Of a stretch of 64,000 bases of DNA, positions 36,404 to 44,024 are shown piece by piece. A program made the position numbers and the translations under genes. The first letter of the stretch is position 1, and the number at the start of each line of letters is the position of its first letter. Under the pieces are notes generated by a model. It did no database searches, was not told the DNA's origin, and saw only the letters and a program-made list of their open reading frames with translations. Origin of the DNA: Oscillospiraceae bacterium (GTDB lineage Bacteria > Bacillota > Clostridia > Oscillospirales > Acutalibacteraceae); NCBI GenBank assembly GCA_003526845.1, contig DPVM01000002.1, positions 48,454 through 112,453 of the forward strand, read 5' to 3'.

Positions 36404-38464
36404 TTACTTCTTTGTTGTAACAGCCTTTGCACTGCTCCAATAAGAGTAAACCTTTTTCTTTTGGCCGTTAATTTTTACATTCTTATAAGCGCAAACTCTG
36501 ACATAATATTTTTTGCCTGCTTTAAGCTTTGAGATTGTCTTTGATGATGTTTTTGCGCTGACATAAACATCTTTTCTTGACTTTTTGCTGAAGTTCTTGC
36601 TTGTTGAATACTGAATAATATATCCGCTCGCATCGGAAACCTTGTTGTAGGAAACCGAGAAGGCTTTTTTCTTTGCGCTTGCCTTCACTGTCGGTGTTTT
36701 AAGGATGAGCTTTGAATAAATGCTGTAACCCTTTTTGTCACCGCATTTTGTGCAAACATAATGTTGCGAATATCCTGTTGATGTATATGTTGCCTTTTTC
36801 TCTGCAACCTTTTTATAAGTGTGTGCATTATCGCCGCAAATGTAAACAAGTTTCGGCGCTACTATATTATCACTTGAATTTGAGTTTTCGTCGCTGTAAT
36901 CTCTCGAGCAATATTCAGCGGCAACGGCATTGTTTTTTGACGCTTTAACAACAAAGTTCTTTTGCGAGGTTGTAATATTTTCATCCTCGGTATAAGATTC
37001 ATTACAGCCCAATGCATACGCATCAATAACCTTGATTGACTCCGGCAATGATATGCTGTTGAGATTCTTGCAGTTTGCAAATGCCAATATTCCTATATAC
37101 AATGTGTTTCTGCCGACTGTTGCATAACGGAGATTTTTCGCATCCATAAATGCATAGTTGCCGATATACTTAACACTGTTTGGAGTGCCGTAGGAAAGAG
37201 CCGAATTGTTTGCAGGATACAAATAAAGTTCGGTCAATGCTTTATTGCAAAGAGCGCCGCGTTTAGTGGTGAAATATTTATTCTCGCCGCTGACTGTGAT
37301 TTTTTCAAGCGAGGTGCATCTATTGAATGCGTTGTCGCTGATTGATGAAAGCGATTTAGGAATATTGATTTTTTTGAGGCTTGAGCAATGATAGAACGCT
37401 TCGTCACCGATTGACTGCAAACTGTCGGGGAATACGATTGATTTAAGTTGTGTGCATTGTGAAAATGCTCTTTCGTCTATTTTTTTAAGAGATGACGGAA
37501 GTGTGATACTTTGAAGATTTGATTTATCATCACTGTCAAACTCATCGCCGCAAAATGCACCCGGAGCGATTTCCTTTGTTCCGTTTTTAACAGTGATTGA
37601 TGTTGCCTTTCGGTTTGCCGAGATTAAGCAGTTGTTAAAATAATATGCACCTTTATAATATGTTTTGTTTTTATTGTAGTATTTCGTGCCGATAAAAGCA
37701 GTTGGTGCAATATTCTGCGAACTGTTAATGTTTACAGACTCGAGATTGTAATTGTAGCTAAAAGCATCTTCGCCGATGTATTTAACACTTTTCGGCAATA
37801 CAACGGTTTTAATCTTGTCATTAACGTTGAAAGCTCCGTTAGCTATTGTCTTTGTTCCGTCTTTTACGGTAACTTTGCTTGACTTATATACCACGGTGTT
37901 GCAATAAAGCAAACATTTGCCTATATAAACAATGCCCTTTTTATACTGATTTTCATATACAGGTGATTCGGCAAACGCATAAGCGCTTATGTCGGAAATG
38001 TTGTCACCTATTTTTATACTTGTAAGTGAAGTACAATCCTGAAAAGCATCGAGCCTTGTAACCGATGAAGGGATAACAATGCTTTTAAGAGCAGTGTTTT
38101 TACAAAAAGAGTTGTAGTCAATTGTTTTGACAGATGACGGTATTGTAACCTCCGCCAAATTAGAATCATATTCAAAACTTGCGCTGATTGTTGTAACCGT
38201 CGACGGGATTACAACCTTTTTGAGATTGTCCATTACATTAAATGCACCGGATATTTCGGTAACTGTAAAGCCGTCAATTTTACTCGGAATATTAACTATG
38301 CTTTCACTGCCCGTATATTCTTTAATCGCGATTTTGTCGGCACTTACAAAAGTATAATCGTATTCTCCGCTCTTTTTATTAACACTTGCATTCGCCGACA
38401 CAGCAAAACAAAGCGATGTCACAAGCATAATCACGCTTAAGAATACACTGATAATCTTTTTCAT
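36404..38464 (-). CDS. Secreted BspA-type leucine-rich-repeat protein with C-terminal fibronectin III-like domain
   Basis: 686 residues. Signal peptide about 1-26 (MKKIISVFLSVIMLVTSL). About ten LRR_5 (BspA/TpLRR) repeats between 55 and 500, each with a pattern such as LKSIVIPSSVTRLDAFQDCTSL. Then a short Cys-containing unit (HYVCTKCGDKKGY, about 570-585) and an FN3-like domain at about 590-680 (KKAFSVSYNKVSDASGYIIQ). No LPXTG or dockerin. Probably a surface or released adhesion or binding protein. Single-gene unit, promoter at 38621-38649 with a leader of about 150 nt. Confidence 0.85.
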   Translation of the reverse strand: MKKIISVFLSVIMLVTSLCFAVSANASVNKKSGEYDYTFVSADKIAIKEYTGSESIVNIPSKIDGFTVTEISGAFNVMDNLKKVVIPSTVTTISASFEYDSNLAEVTIPSSVKTIDYNSFCKNTALKSIVIPSSVTRLDAFQDCTSLTSIKIGDNISDISAYAFAESPVYENQYKKGIVYIGKCLLYCNTVVYKSSKVTVKDGTKTIANGAFNVNDKIKTVVLPKSVKYIGEDAFSYNYNLESVNINSSQNIAPTAFIGTKYYNKNKTYYKGAYYFNNCLISANRKATSITVKNGTKEIAPGAFCGDEFDSDDKSNLQSITLPSSLKKIDERAFSQCTQLKSIVFPDSLQSIGDEAFYHCSSLKKINIPKSLSSISDNAFNRCTSLEKITVSGENKYFTTKRGALCNKALTELYLYPANNSALSYGTPNSVKYIGNYAFMDAKNLRYATVGRNTLYIGILAFANCKNLNSISLPESIKVIDAYALGCNESYTEDENITTSQKNFVVKASKNNAVAAEYCSRDYSDENSNSSDNIVAPKLVYICGDNAHTYKKVAEKKATYTSTGYSQHYVCTKCGDKKGYSIYSKLILKTPTVKASAKKKAFSVSYNKVSDASGYIIQYSTSKNFSKKSRKDVYVSAKTSSKTISKLKAGKKYYVRVCAYKNVKINGQKKKVYSYWSSAKAVTTKK

Positions 38465-38620
38465 AAAATCACCTCATTAATAAATATCGATTAGATTTTC
38501 TTTCATAAATTTAATTAATATAGATGCCATTAAAAATTTTTCTACCGCTTCCGATAAGAAATTAAGAGATAAATAAAAAACTCCACTCCGAGATTTTTGT
38601 TTTCGCTATCTCCCAAATTC

Positions 38621-38649
38621 ATAATATCACTGTTGGTAAGATTTGTCAA
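38621..38649 (-). promoter_or_regulatory. Sigma-A type promoter of the LRR protein gene
   Basis: Minus strand -35 TTGACA (38644-38649), 17-nt spacer, -10 TATTAT (38621-38626). It leaves an untranslated leader of about 150 nt (38614 to 38465) that contains GAGAT/ATCTC and CTC/GAG pairings but matches no riboswitch I know. Confidence 0.75.
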
Positions 38650-38711
38650 TTATTTTTAGATTTCTTAAGAAACGGCATTATTTATTGTGCAAACGGTCGA
38701 CACAAAATTGA

Positions 38712-38741
38712 GTAATAGAAAATGCAACGAGTTCATATAGA
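38712..38741 (+). promoter_or_regulatory. Candidate sigma-E promoter of spoIIID
   Basis: -35 GTAATAGA (38712-38719), 14-nt spacer, -10 CATATAGA (38734-38741). Fits sigma-E spacing but departs from consensus at the 3' end of each box. spoIIID is known to be sigma-E dependent in B. subtilis. Confidence 0.45.
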
Positions 38742-38750
38742 TTACAAAAG

Positions 38751-38776
38751 GAGCAGTGTAAGAAATTACGCTGCTC
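38751..38776 (+). other. GNRA-capped hairpin in the spoIIID leader
   Basis: Eleven base pairs, 38751-38761 with 38766-38776 (GAGCAGTGTAA / TTACGCTGCTC, one G-U pair), closed by the tetraloop GAAA. No T run follows, so it is not a terminator. It lies in the predicted untranslated leader, about 60 nt before the spoIIID start. Confidence 0.6.
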
Positions 38777-38837
38777 AAATACGCCGGTTGCGGTGCTCAA
38801 AATTTGGTTTGTTGCCTGAAAGGCTATGGTGATTTTA

Positions 38838-39095
38838 ATGAACGATATCGTTGAAAAAAGGTGTATTGAACTTGGAGAATATATAGTCAAAAACAATTCA
38901 ACCGTGAGGCAAACGGCGGCTGTGTTCGGCATCAGCAAATCAACGGTACATATGGATGTCACAAAGCGGCTGTCGATGATTTCGCCTAATCTTGCGCAAA
39001 GAGTGAATACGGTATTGCAAAAAAACAAGGCAGAGCGGCACATTCGCGGTGGAATTGCGACCAAAGAAAAATACATGCGACTAAAGAAGAGTTGA
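38838..39095 (+). CDS. spoIIID: Sporulation transcriptional regulator SpoIIID
   Basis: 85 residues from ATG 38838 (MNDIVEKRCIELGEYIV), with GGTGAT as ribosome binding site; an ATG at 38826 is in frame but adds four residues not typical of the family. Helix-turn-helix VRQTAAVFGISKSTVHMDVTKRL (about 23-45) and the conserved end ERHIRGGIATKEKYMRLKK. Mother-cell regulator acting between sigma-E and sigma-K. proC follows in the same direction. Confidence 0.94.
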   Translation: MNDIVEKRCIELGEYIVKNNSTVRQTAAVFGISKSTVHMDVTKRLSMISPNLAQRVNTVLQKNKAERHIRGGIATKEKYMRLKKS

Positions 39096-39151
39096 TATTT
39101 TGAGGATTTAATGATAGAATAGGAATAATAAAGGTTTTAGGAGGTTTAAAA

Positions 39152-39949
39152 ATGTCTATCGGATTTATAGGTTGCGGCAATATGGCAACGGCGATTATTA
39201 AAGGTATAATCAAAAGCAAAACTGTTGAGGAAAACGAAATTAATGTTTTTGATGTTTACGCTCCTGCGGTTGAAAAACTCACCGCCGAATACAAAATCAA
39301 CAAGTGTGAAAGTGAATGTGATGTTGTATCATCGAGCGACGCCGTTATTTTGGCTGTTAAGCCGAATGTTTTGCCACAGGTATTGAACAAAATCAACACA
39401 ACGCTTGAAGAAAGCAACACTCTGCTTATCTCGATTGCGGCGGGAAAATCGACAGAGTTCATCAGAGGTGCTTTATCTCATAACAACAGGATTATTCGTG
39501 TTATGCCGAATATTAACGCAACGGTCGGTGAGGCAATGTGTGCATACACTGCAAATGCCGATGCTACCGAGGCGGACAAGCAGACTGCCGAAGCCATTTT
39601 CAGCGGTGTCGGAAAAGTTATGTATCTTGACGAAAACTACTTCCCTCTCTTCGGCGTCATCGGCGGATGCGGTCCTGCATTTGCATATATGTTTATTGAC
39701 GCAATGGCAAGAGCAGGCGTTAAAAACGGAATGAAAAAGGACACTGCGCTTATGGTTGCGGCACAAACCGTTTTGGGCAGTGCAAAAATGATTTTGGAGA
39801 GCAGCGAACACCCATGGGAACTGATTGACAAAGTATGCTCCCCCGGCGGAACAACAATTGAGGCTGTAACATCATTACAGGCAGACGGCTTTGAATCTGC
39901 AATTCACAACGCAATTGACAAAGCTGTTGATAAGGATTCGAAATTATAA
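39152..39949 (+). CDS. proC: Pyrroline-5-carboxylate reductase
   Basis: 265 residues. Last step of proline synthesis, NAD(P)H dependent. N-terminal dinucleotide motif IGFIGCGNMATAIIKG; VILAVKPNVLPQVL; RVMPNINATVGEAM (about 112-125); C-terminal CSPGGTTIEAVTSLQADGF signature (about 228-246). TTAGGAGG fixes the start. It follows spoIIID by 56 nt with no clear promoter between, and ends at the shared terminator with metK. Confidence 0.95.
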   Translation: MSIGFIGCGNMATAIIKGIIKSKTVEENEINVFDVYAPAVEKLTAEYKINKCESECDVVSSSDAVILAVKPNVLPQVLNKINTTLEESNTLLISIAAGKSTEFIRGALSHNNRIIRVMPNINATVGEAMCAYTANADATEADKQTAEAIFSGVGKVMYLDENYFPLFGVIGGCGPAFAYMFIDAMARAGVKNGMKKDTALMVAAQTVLGSAKMILESSEHPWELIDKVCSPGGTTIEAVTSLQADGFESAIHNAIDKAVDKDSKL

Positions 39950-39973
39950 TAAGCATAAATAAATATAAAAAAT

Positions 39974-39999
39974 AAAAGGCGAGAAAATCTCGCCTTTTT
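39974..39999. terminator. Bidirectional terminator between proC and metK
   Basis: AAAAGGCGAG, loop AAAAT, CTCGCCTTTT; a T run on both strands serves the two convergent genes. Confidence 0.85.
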
Positions 40000-40016
40000 G
40001 TTTTATATAAATTAAA

Positions 40017-41195
40017 TTATAAGCAAGCCTTGATTTCATCGACCTTGTCGGTTTTCTCCCAAGAAACGCCGAGGTCTTCCCTGCCCATATGACCATATGC
40101 GGCAAGTTTTTCATAAATTGGTTTTCTGAGGTCGAGTCTGTCAATAATTGCCGACGGACGAAGGTCGAATACCTTGTTAACAATCTCCGAAAGTTTATCG
40201 TCGCTTACTTTGCCTGTGCCGAATGTTTCAACAAGAACAGAAACAGGCTTTGCAACACCGATTGCATATGCAAGCTCAACCTCGCACTTATCGGCAAGAC
40301 CTGCGGCAACAATATTCTTTGCAACCCAACGAGCGGCATAAGCGGCACTTCTGTCAACCTTTGTCGGGTCCTTGCCCGAAAATGCACCGCCGCCGTGACG
40401 GGCATATCCGCCGTATGTATCAACAATAATTTTTCTGCCGGTAAGACCCGAGTCGCCTGCGGGACCGCCGATAACGAATCTGCCTGTCGGGTTAACATAA
40501 AATACAGTGTCATCATCCATCAATTCGGCAGGAACGGTTGTTTTGATAACATTGTTGATAACATCCTCGCGAAGTTGCTCAAGCGAAACATCTGCGCTGT
40601 GCTGTGATGAAACAACGACAGTAGTAACCTTGGTCGGCTTGCCGTTATCATATTCAACGGTAACCTGTGTTTTGCCGTCTGAATAAAGATAAGGCATTGT
40701 GCCGTTTTCGCGAACTTCCGTAAGTTTAACGGCAAGCTTGTGAGCAAGTGAAATCGGAAGAGGCATTAACTCCTCAGTTTCGTTGCAAGCGTAGCCGAAC
40801 ATCATACCTTGGTCGCCTGCGCCGTTGAGGTTGTACTTATCTTCCTCATCATGTTTAAGCTCAAATGACTTATCAACGCCCATAGCAATATCTGTTGACT
40901 GCTTATCAATTGCGGTAAGAACTGCACAGGTGTTACCGTTAAAGCCCTTAGCATCATCATCATATCCGATGTCAACAATAGTTTTTCTGACAATAGCAGG
41001 AATATCAACCTGTGCATTTGTTGTAATTTCGCCCATAACAAGAACCTGACCGGTTGTAACGGTTGTTTCGCATGCAACACGGGACATTGGGTCTTGTTTA
41101 ATCATAGCGTCAAGAATAGCGTCTGAAATTTGGTCGCAAATTTTATCCGGGTGACCTTTTGTAACAGATTCGCTTGTAAATAAATATTTAGACAT
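40017..41195 (-). CDS. metK: S-adenosylmethionine synthetase
   Basis: 392 residues. Makes SAM from methionine and ATP. SESVTKGHPDKICDQISDA at the N-terminus, GAGDQGMMFGYA (about 120-131) and the phosphate loop GGGAFSGKDPTKVDRSAAY (about 265-283). Controlled by the SAM-I riboswitch at 41261-41356. CAGAGAGGTGC serves as ribosome binding site. Confidence 0.97.
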   Translation of the reverse strand: MSKYLFTSESVTKGHPDKICDQISDAILDAMIKQDPMSRVACETTVTTGQVLVMGEITTNAQVDIPAIVRKTIVDIGYDDDAKGFNGNTCAVLTAIDKQSTDIAMGVDKSFELKHDEEDKYNLNGAGDQGMMFGYACNETEELMPLPISLAHKLAVKLTEVRENGTMPYLYSDGKTQVTVEYDNGKPTKVTTVVVSSQHSADVSLEQLREDVINNVIKTTVPAELMDDDTVFYVNPTGRFVIGGPAGDSGLTGRKIIVDTYGGYARHGGGAFSGKDPTKVDRSAAYAARWVAKNIVAAGLADKCEVELAYAIGVAKPVSVLVETFGTGKVSDDKLSEIVNKVFDLRPSAIIDRLDLRKPIYEKLAAYGHMGREDLGVSWEKTDKVDEIKACL

Positions 41196-41223
41196 ATATA
41201 TGCACCTCTCTGTACTGTATTAA

Positions 41224-41255
41224 ATAAAAAAGCACACGGCCTTGAACCGTATGCT
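41224..41255 (-). terminator. Expression-platform terminator of the SAM riboswitch
   Basis: Minus strand AGCATACGG ... CCGTGTGCT (41246-41255 with 41231-41239), then TTTTTTT. It lies between the aptamer and metK. Confidence 0.9.
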
Positions 41256-41356
41256 GAATTCTCATCACTCGGTTGTACCGCAGGTTTTAGCACCTTACTT
41301 AAGCAGGTTGCTGCAACTTCATAGGGCCTGTCCCTCAGTTACTCTCGATAAGGCTG
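41256..41356 (-). promoter_or_regulatory. SAM-I (S-box) riboswitch upstream of metK
   Basis: Minus strand: CTTATCGAGAGTAACTGAGG starts the aptamer at about 41354, followed by GACAGGCCCTATGAAG, CAGCAACC, AAGGTGCTAAAACC and the closing GAGTGATGAGAA. P1 pairs CTTATC with GATGAG (41261-41266). These are the conserved SAM-I core elements. SAM binding should favour the terminator at 41224-41255 and switch off metK. Confidence 0.96.
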
Positions 41357-41378
41357 TTTACTTTTTTTATTTGTATAT

Positions 41379-41407
41379 ATAATATACTTTTTGTCGCCAT
41401 AAGTCAA
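41379..41407 (-). promoter_or_regulatory. Sigma-A type promoter of the SAM riboswitch-metK unit
   Basis: Minus strand -35 TTGACT (41402-41407), 17-nt spacer, -10 TATTAT (41379-41384), about 20 nt before the aptamer. Confidence 0.75.
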
Positions 41408-41486
41408 CAAAAAAATAATATTAGTTTAAAATATGCAAAAATGATAAATTTAGGTAAATTAATTGTTTAATATTTATAAATATTAC

Positions 41487-41515
41487 TTGTAATTAGTTAA
41501 GAAATAGTTTATAAT
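41487..41515 (+). promoter_or_regulatory. Sigma-A type promoter of the SDR/zinc-ribbon gene
   Basis: -35 TTGTAA (41487-41492), 17-nt spacer, consensus -10 TATAAT (41510-41515). An inverted repeat, GTTTGCATTTTGCAAAC (41533-41549), lies at about +12 to +28 of the transcript, where an operator or stabilising 5' hairpin could act. The stretch 41408-41486 between the two divergent promoters is AT-rich and holds nothing else visible. Confidence 0.7.
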
Positions 41516-41576
41516 TATTGAGGTATTTAAAAGTTTGCATTTTGCAAACAGTCATTAAATAAGGAGGAAAAAATTA

Positions 41577-43139
41577 ATGGCAAAGAAAACCGTATTCCTT
41601 ACCGGAGGTACCGGTAACATGGGATGGGCTGCAGTTCAAGAGATTATTAAGCATCCAAACGAAATCAATCTTAAGATTCTTGCAAGAAAAAGCCCTAAAA
41701 ACGAAGAAAAACTTAAAGACTTAATGGCAAAGCCGAATGTTAAGATTGTATGGGGTGACCTTACAGACTATGATTCACTTCTCGAGGGAATCACCGGCTC
41801 TGATTATGTACTCCATGTCGGCGGTATGGTATCACCTTCTGCAGACTGGAAACCTTACAGAACACAAAAAACAAATATCGGCGCTGCAGAAAACATCTGC
41901 AAAGCTGTTCTTGCTCAACCTGATCCGGACGCTGTAAAGGTGTGCTACATCGGTACAGTTGCAGAGACAGGCGACCGTAACTATCCTATTCACTGGGGCC
42001 GTTGCGGTGACCCGATTAAAATTTCTATTTACGACCACTATGCAGTTTCAAAAACAGTTGCAGAGCGCACATTCGTAGACAGCGGAATCAAGAATTGGGT
42101 TGTAATGCGTCAATCAGGTATTCTTTATCCTAACATTCTTAAGAATATGGACCCGATTATGTTCCATGTACCGATTAACGGTGTTCTTGAGTGGTGTACT
42201 GTTGAGGACTCGGGCAGACTTATGTGCAACCTTGTTCTTGAAGATATGAAGGGTCACCTCGGCTCTGATTTCTGGAATCACTTCTTCAACATCGGCTCAG
42301 GTAAGGAATACAGAATTTCTAACTATGAATTTGAGTGCCTTCTTCTCGGCACACTCGGTCTTGCAGGACCTGAAAAGCTCTTTGATCCTAACTGGTTCAT
42401 CACAAAGAACTTCCACGGTCAGTTCTATGCAGACGGTGATAAGCTTGAGAATTTCCTTCACTTCCGTGAAAATCTTCCTATTCAGGATTATTTCAACAGA
42501 CTTGCAGACCATGTTGAATTCTACTTCAAGATTCCGAGATATTTGCCGAAGAATCTTGTTGCAGCATGCGCTAAACCCTTTATGAAGAAGATTGCAGAAA
42601 CAAAAGACTTCGGTACAATTGACTGGGTTAAGACAAAAAATCCGGAAAGACTTTCTGCTTACTACGGCTCATATGAGGAATATGAGAAGATTCCTACAAA
42701 ATGGGAAGACTTCGAGATTATCAAATTTAACAAGGACAATGCGGACGCTGAAAACTACAAGCTTGACCACGGCTATGACGAGTCTAAGCCTGAATCAGAG
42801 CTTGACATTGAAGATATGAAGCAGGCTGCTAAATTCAGAGGCGGCGAGCTTGTATCAACAGAGATGAAGAAGGGCGACCTTGCAACAAAACTTGTTTGGA
42901 AATGCGGTTGCTGCGGTGCTGAATTTGAAGCATCACCGGCACTTATCCTCCTCGGCGGTCACTGGTGTCCGGAGTGTTATGTTCCTCAAAAGGCTTGGGA
43001 TTATGACAAAATTGCAAGAACAAATCCGTTCTTTGCACAGGTTTGGTATCCTAACCACAGAAAAGACGAAAACAATACATACAAGTTTGACGACTTGTTC
43101 CAAGTTGACGGCGTTAAGTGGGACGACATCAAGAGATAA
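41577..43139 (+). CDS. NAD(P)-dependent epimerase/dehydratase family protein with C-terminal zinc ribbon
   Basis: 520 residues. Extended SDR: nucleotide motif FLTGGTGNMGW (7-17), catalytic Y155 and K159 in YDHYAVSK, and a substrate domain to about 320. Residues about 340-435 are charged and not recognised. The last 80 residues hold C443, C445, C446, C464 and C467, set out as CGCC and CPEC like a zinc ribbon. Strong AAGGAGG site, consensus promoter and unusually biased codons suggest high expression. Substrate unknown. It is a single-gene unit ended by a terminator at 43158-43185. Confidence 0.82.
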   Translation: MAKKTVFLTGGTGNMGWAAVQEIIKHPNEINLKILARKSPKNEEKLKDLMAKPNVKIVWGDLTDYDSLLEGITGSDYVLHVGGMVSPSADWKPYRTQKTNIGAAENICKAVLAQPDPDAVKVCYIGTVAETGDRNYPIHWGRCGDPIKISIYDHYAVSKTVAERTFVDSGIKNWVVMRQSGILYPNILKNMDPIMFHVPINGVLEWCTVEDSGRLMCNLVLEDMKGHLGSDFWNHFFNIGSGKEYRISNYEFECLLLGTLGLAGPEKLFDPNWFITKNFHGQFYADGDKLENFLHFRENLPIQDYFNRLADHVEFYFKIPRYLPKNLVAACAKPFMKKIAETKDFGTIDWVKTKNPERLSAYYGSYEEYEKIPTKWEDFEIIKFNKDNADAENYKLDHGYDESKPESELDIEDMKQAAKFRGGELVSTEMKKGDLATKLVWKCGCCGAEFEASPALILLGGHWCPECYVPQKAWDYDKIARTNPFFAQVWYPNHRKDENNTYKFDDLFQVDGVKWDDIKR

Positions 43140-43157
43140 TAAAACACTAATACACAT

Positions 43158-43185
43158 AAAAGGGCATTTTAAAATGCCCTTTTTT
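43158..43185 (+). terminator. Rho-independent terminator of the SDR gene
   Basis: AAAAGGGCATTTT pairs with AAAATGCCCTTTT (43158-43170 with 43171-43183), followed by T residues. Confidence 0.88.
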
Positions 43186-43186
43186 C

Positions 43187-43215
43187 TTGTATATTTATTG
43201 ATTGTATGGTAGAAT
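43187..43215 (+). promoter_or_regulatory. Sigma-A type promoter of ppa
   Basis: -35 TTGTAT (43187-43192), 17-nt spacer, -10 TAGAAT (43210-43215). It lies downstream of any ATG at 43202, supporting the start at 43247. Confidence 0.6.
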
Positions 43216-43246
43216 AAATAAAAATAAATATATTGGAGGCAGCTAT

Positions 43247-43780
43247 ATGAATATTTGGCATGATATATCACCTAAAAGAATAAAGAAAGATAAATTTTAT
43301 GCCGTAATAGAAATTTCAAAAGGCGGCAAAAACAAATATGAGCTTGACAAGGAAACAGGTATGCTCAAGCTTGACAGAGTGCTTTTCACTTCAACCCACT
43401 ACCCTGCTAACTACGGTTTTATTCCGCGAACATATGCAAGCGACAATGACCCGCTTGATGTTCTTGTGCTTTGCAGTGAAAGAATACAGCCGATGACAAT
43501 AGTTGAGTGCACACCTATCGGCGTGCTCATCATGGAGGACAGCGGCGCGAAGGATGAAAAAATCATCGCAGTTCCGGTTAACGACCCCAACTACAATTGC
43601 TATAAAGATATTGACCAAATTCCGAGCCACAGATTTGACGAAATCAAGCATTTCTTTGAGGTTTACAAAACTCTTGAGCATGACAAAGCTACATCCGTAA
43701 CAGAGGTTAAGCCGAGAAAAGAAGCAGAGGAAATAATTCAAACCTGCATTGATTCGTATATCGAGAATTTTCAAATGTAA
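43247..43780 (+). CDS. ppa: Inorganic pyrophosphatase (family I)
   Basis: 177 residues from ATG 43247 (MNIWHDISPKRIKKDKF), with TTGGAGG just upstream; the longer frame would start inside the promoter. Hydrolyses pyrophosphate. Family I features: EISKGGKNKYELDKETGML, TSTHYPANYGFIPRT (about 46-60), DNDPLDVLVL (metal-binding Asp cluster) and DEKIIAVPVNDPNY. Soluble and cytoplasmic. Confidence 0.95.
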   Translation: MNIWHDISPKRIKKDKFYAVIEISKGGKNKYELDKETGMLKLDRVLFTSTHYPANYGFIPRTYASDNDPLDVLVLCSERIQPMTIVECTPIGVLIMEDSGAKDEKIIAVPVNDPNYNCYKDIDQIPSHRFDEIKHFFEVYKTLEHDKATSVTEVKPRKEAEEIIQTCIDSYIENFQM

Positions 43781-43824
43781 AAACATATAATTTTATTTTA
43801 AAACTTAGTCGCTTTGATTAAGCA

Positions 43825-43865
43825 AAAAAAACAAGGCAGTTTTTCAACTGCCTTGTTTTTATTTG
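43825..43865. terminator. Bidirectional terminator between ppa and the small peptide gene
   Basis: AAACAAGGCAGTT, loop TTTC, AACTGCCTTGTTTTT; T runs on both strands. It ends ppa and, on the minus strand, the GH43/small-peptide transcript. Confidence 0.88.
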
Positions 43866-43871
43866 TATTTG

Positions 43872-44012
43872 TTAAAATTCGTTGCCGCCGTCCATGCCGC
43901 CTTGGGATGCGGTAACCTCACAATAAATTGTGAATTTATCAATCTCATAGGTAGGTGCTAAATACGATTTTTTTGTTTCAATGCTTTCGGTGGTAATTTG
44001 TTTGTTATTCAT
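43872..44012 (-). CDS. 46-residue peptide gene, coupled to the GH43 gene
   Basis: ATG 44012 to TAA 43872, 46 codons. A near-perfect ribosome binding site, AAGGAGG, overlaps the stop codon of the 2292-residue GH43 gene, so translation should be coupled. The peptide starts MNNKQITTESIETKKS, then YLAPTYEIDKFTIYCEV, and ends TASQGGMDGGNEF. It has no signal peptide and one cysteine. The K-x-Y-x-x-P-x-x-E-I-x-x-F pattern resembles short proteins I recall from gut Clostridia, with no known role; a peptide precursor is possible. The frame is read directly; function is unknown. Confidence 0.75.
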   Translation of the reverse strand: MNNKQITTESIETKKSYLAPTYEIDKFTIYCEVTASQGGMDGGNEF

Positions 44013-44024
44013 TGTTTTACCTCC

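Noticed and set aside
38678..39076. 132-codon minus-strand frame opposite spoIIID
   Set aside because: Fully antisense to a well-supported gene, no ribosome binding site, composition of a shadow frame.
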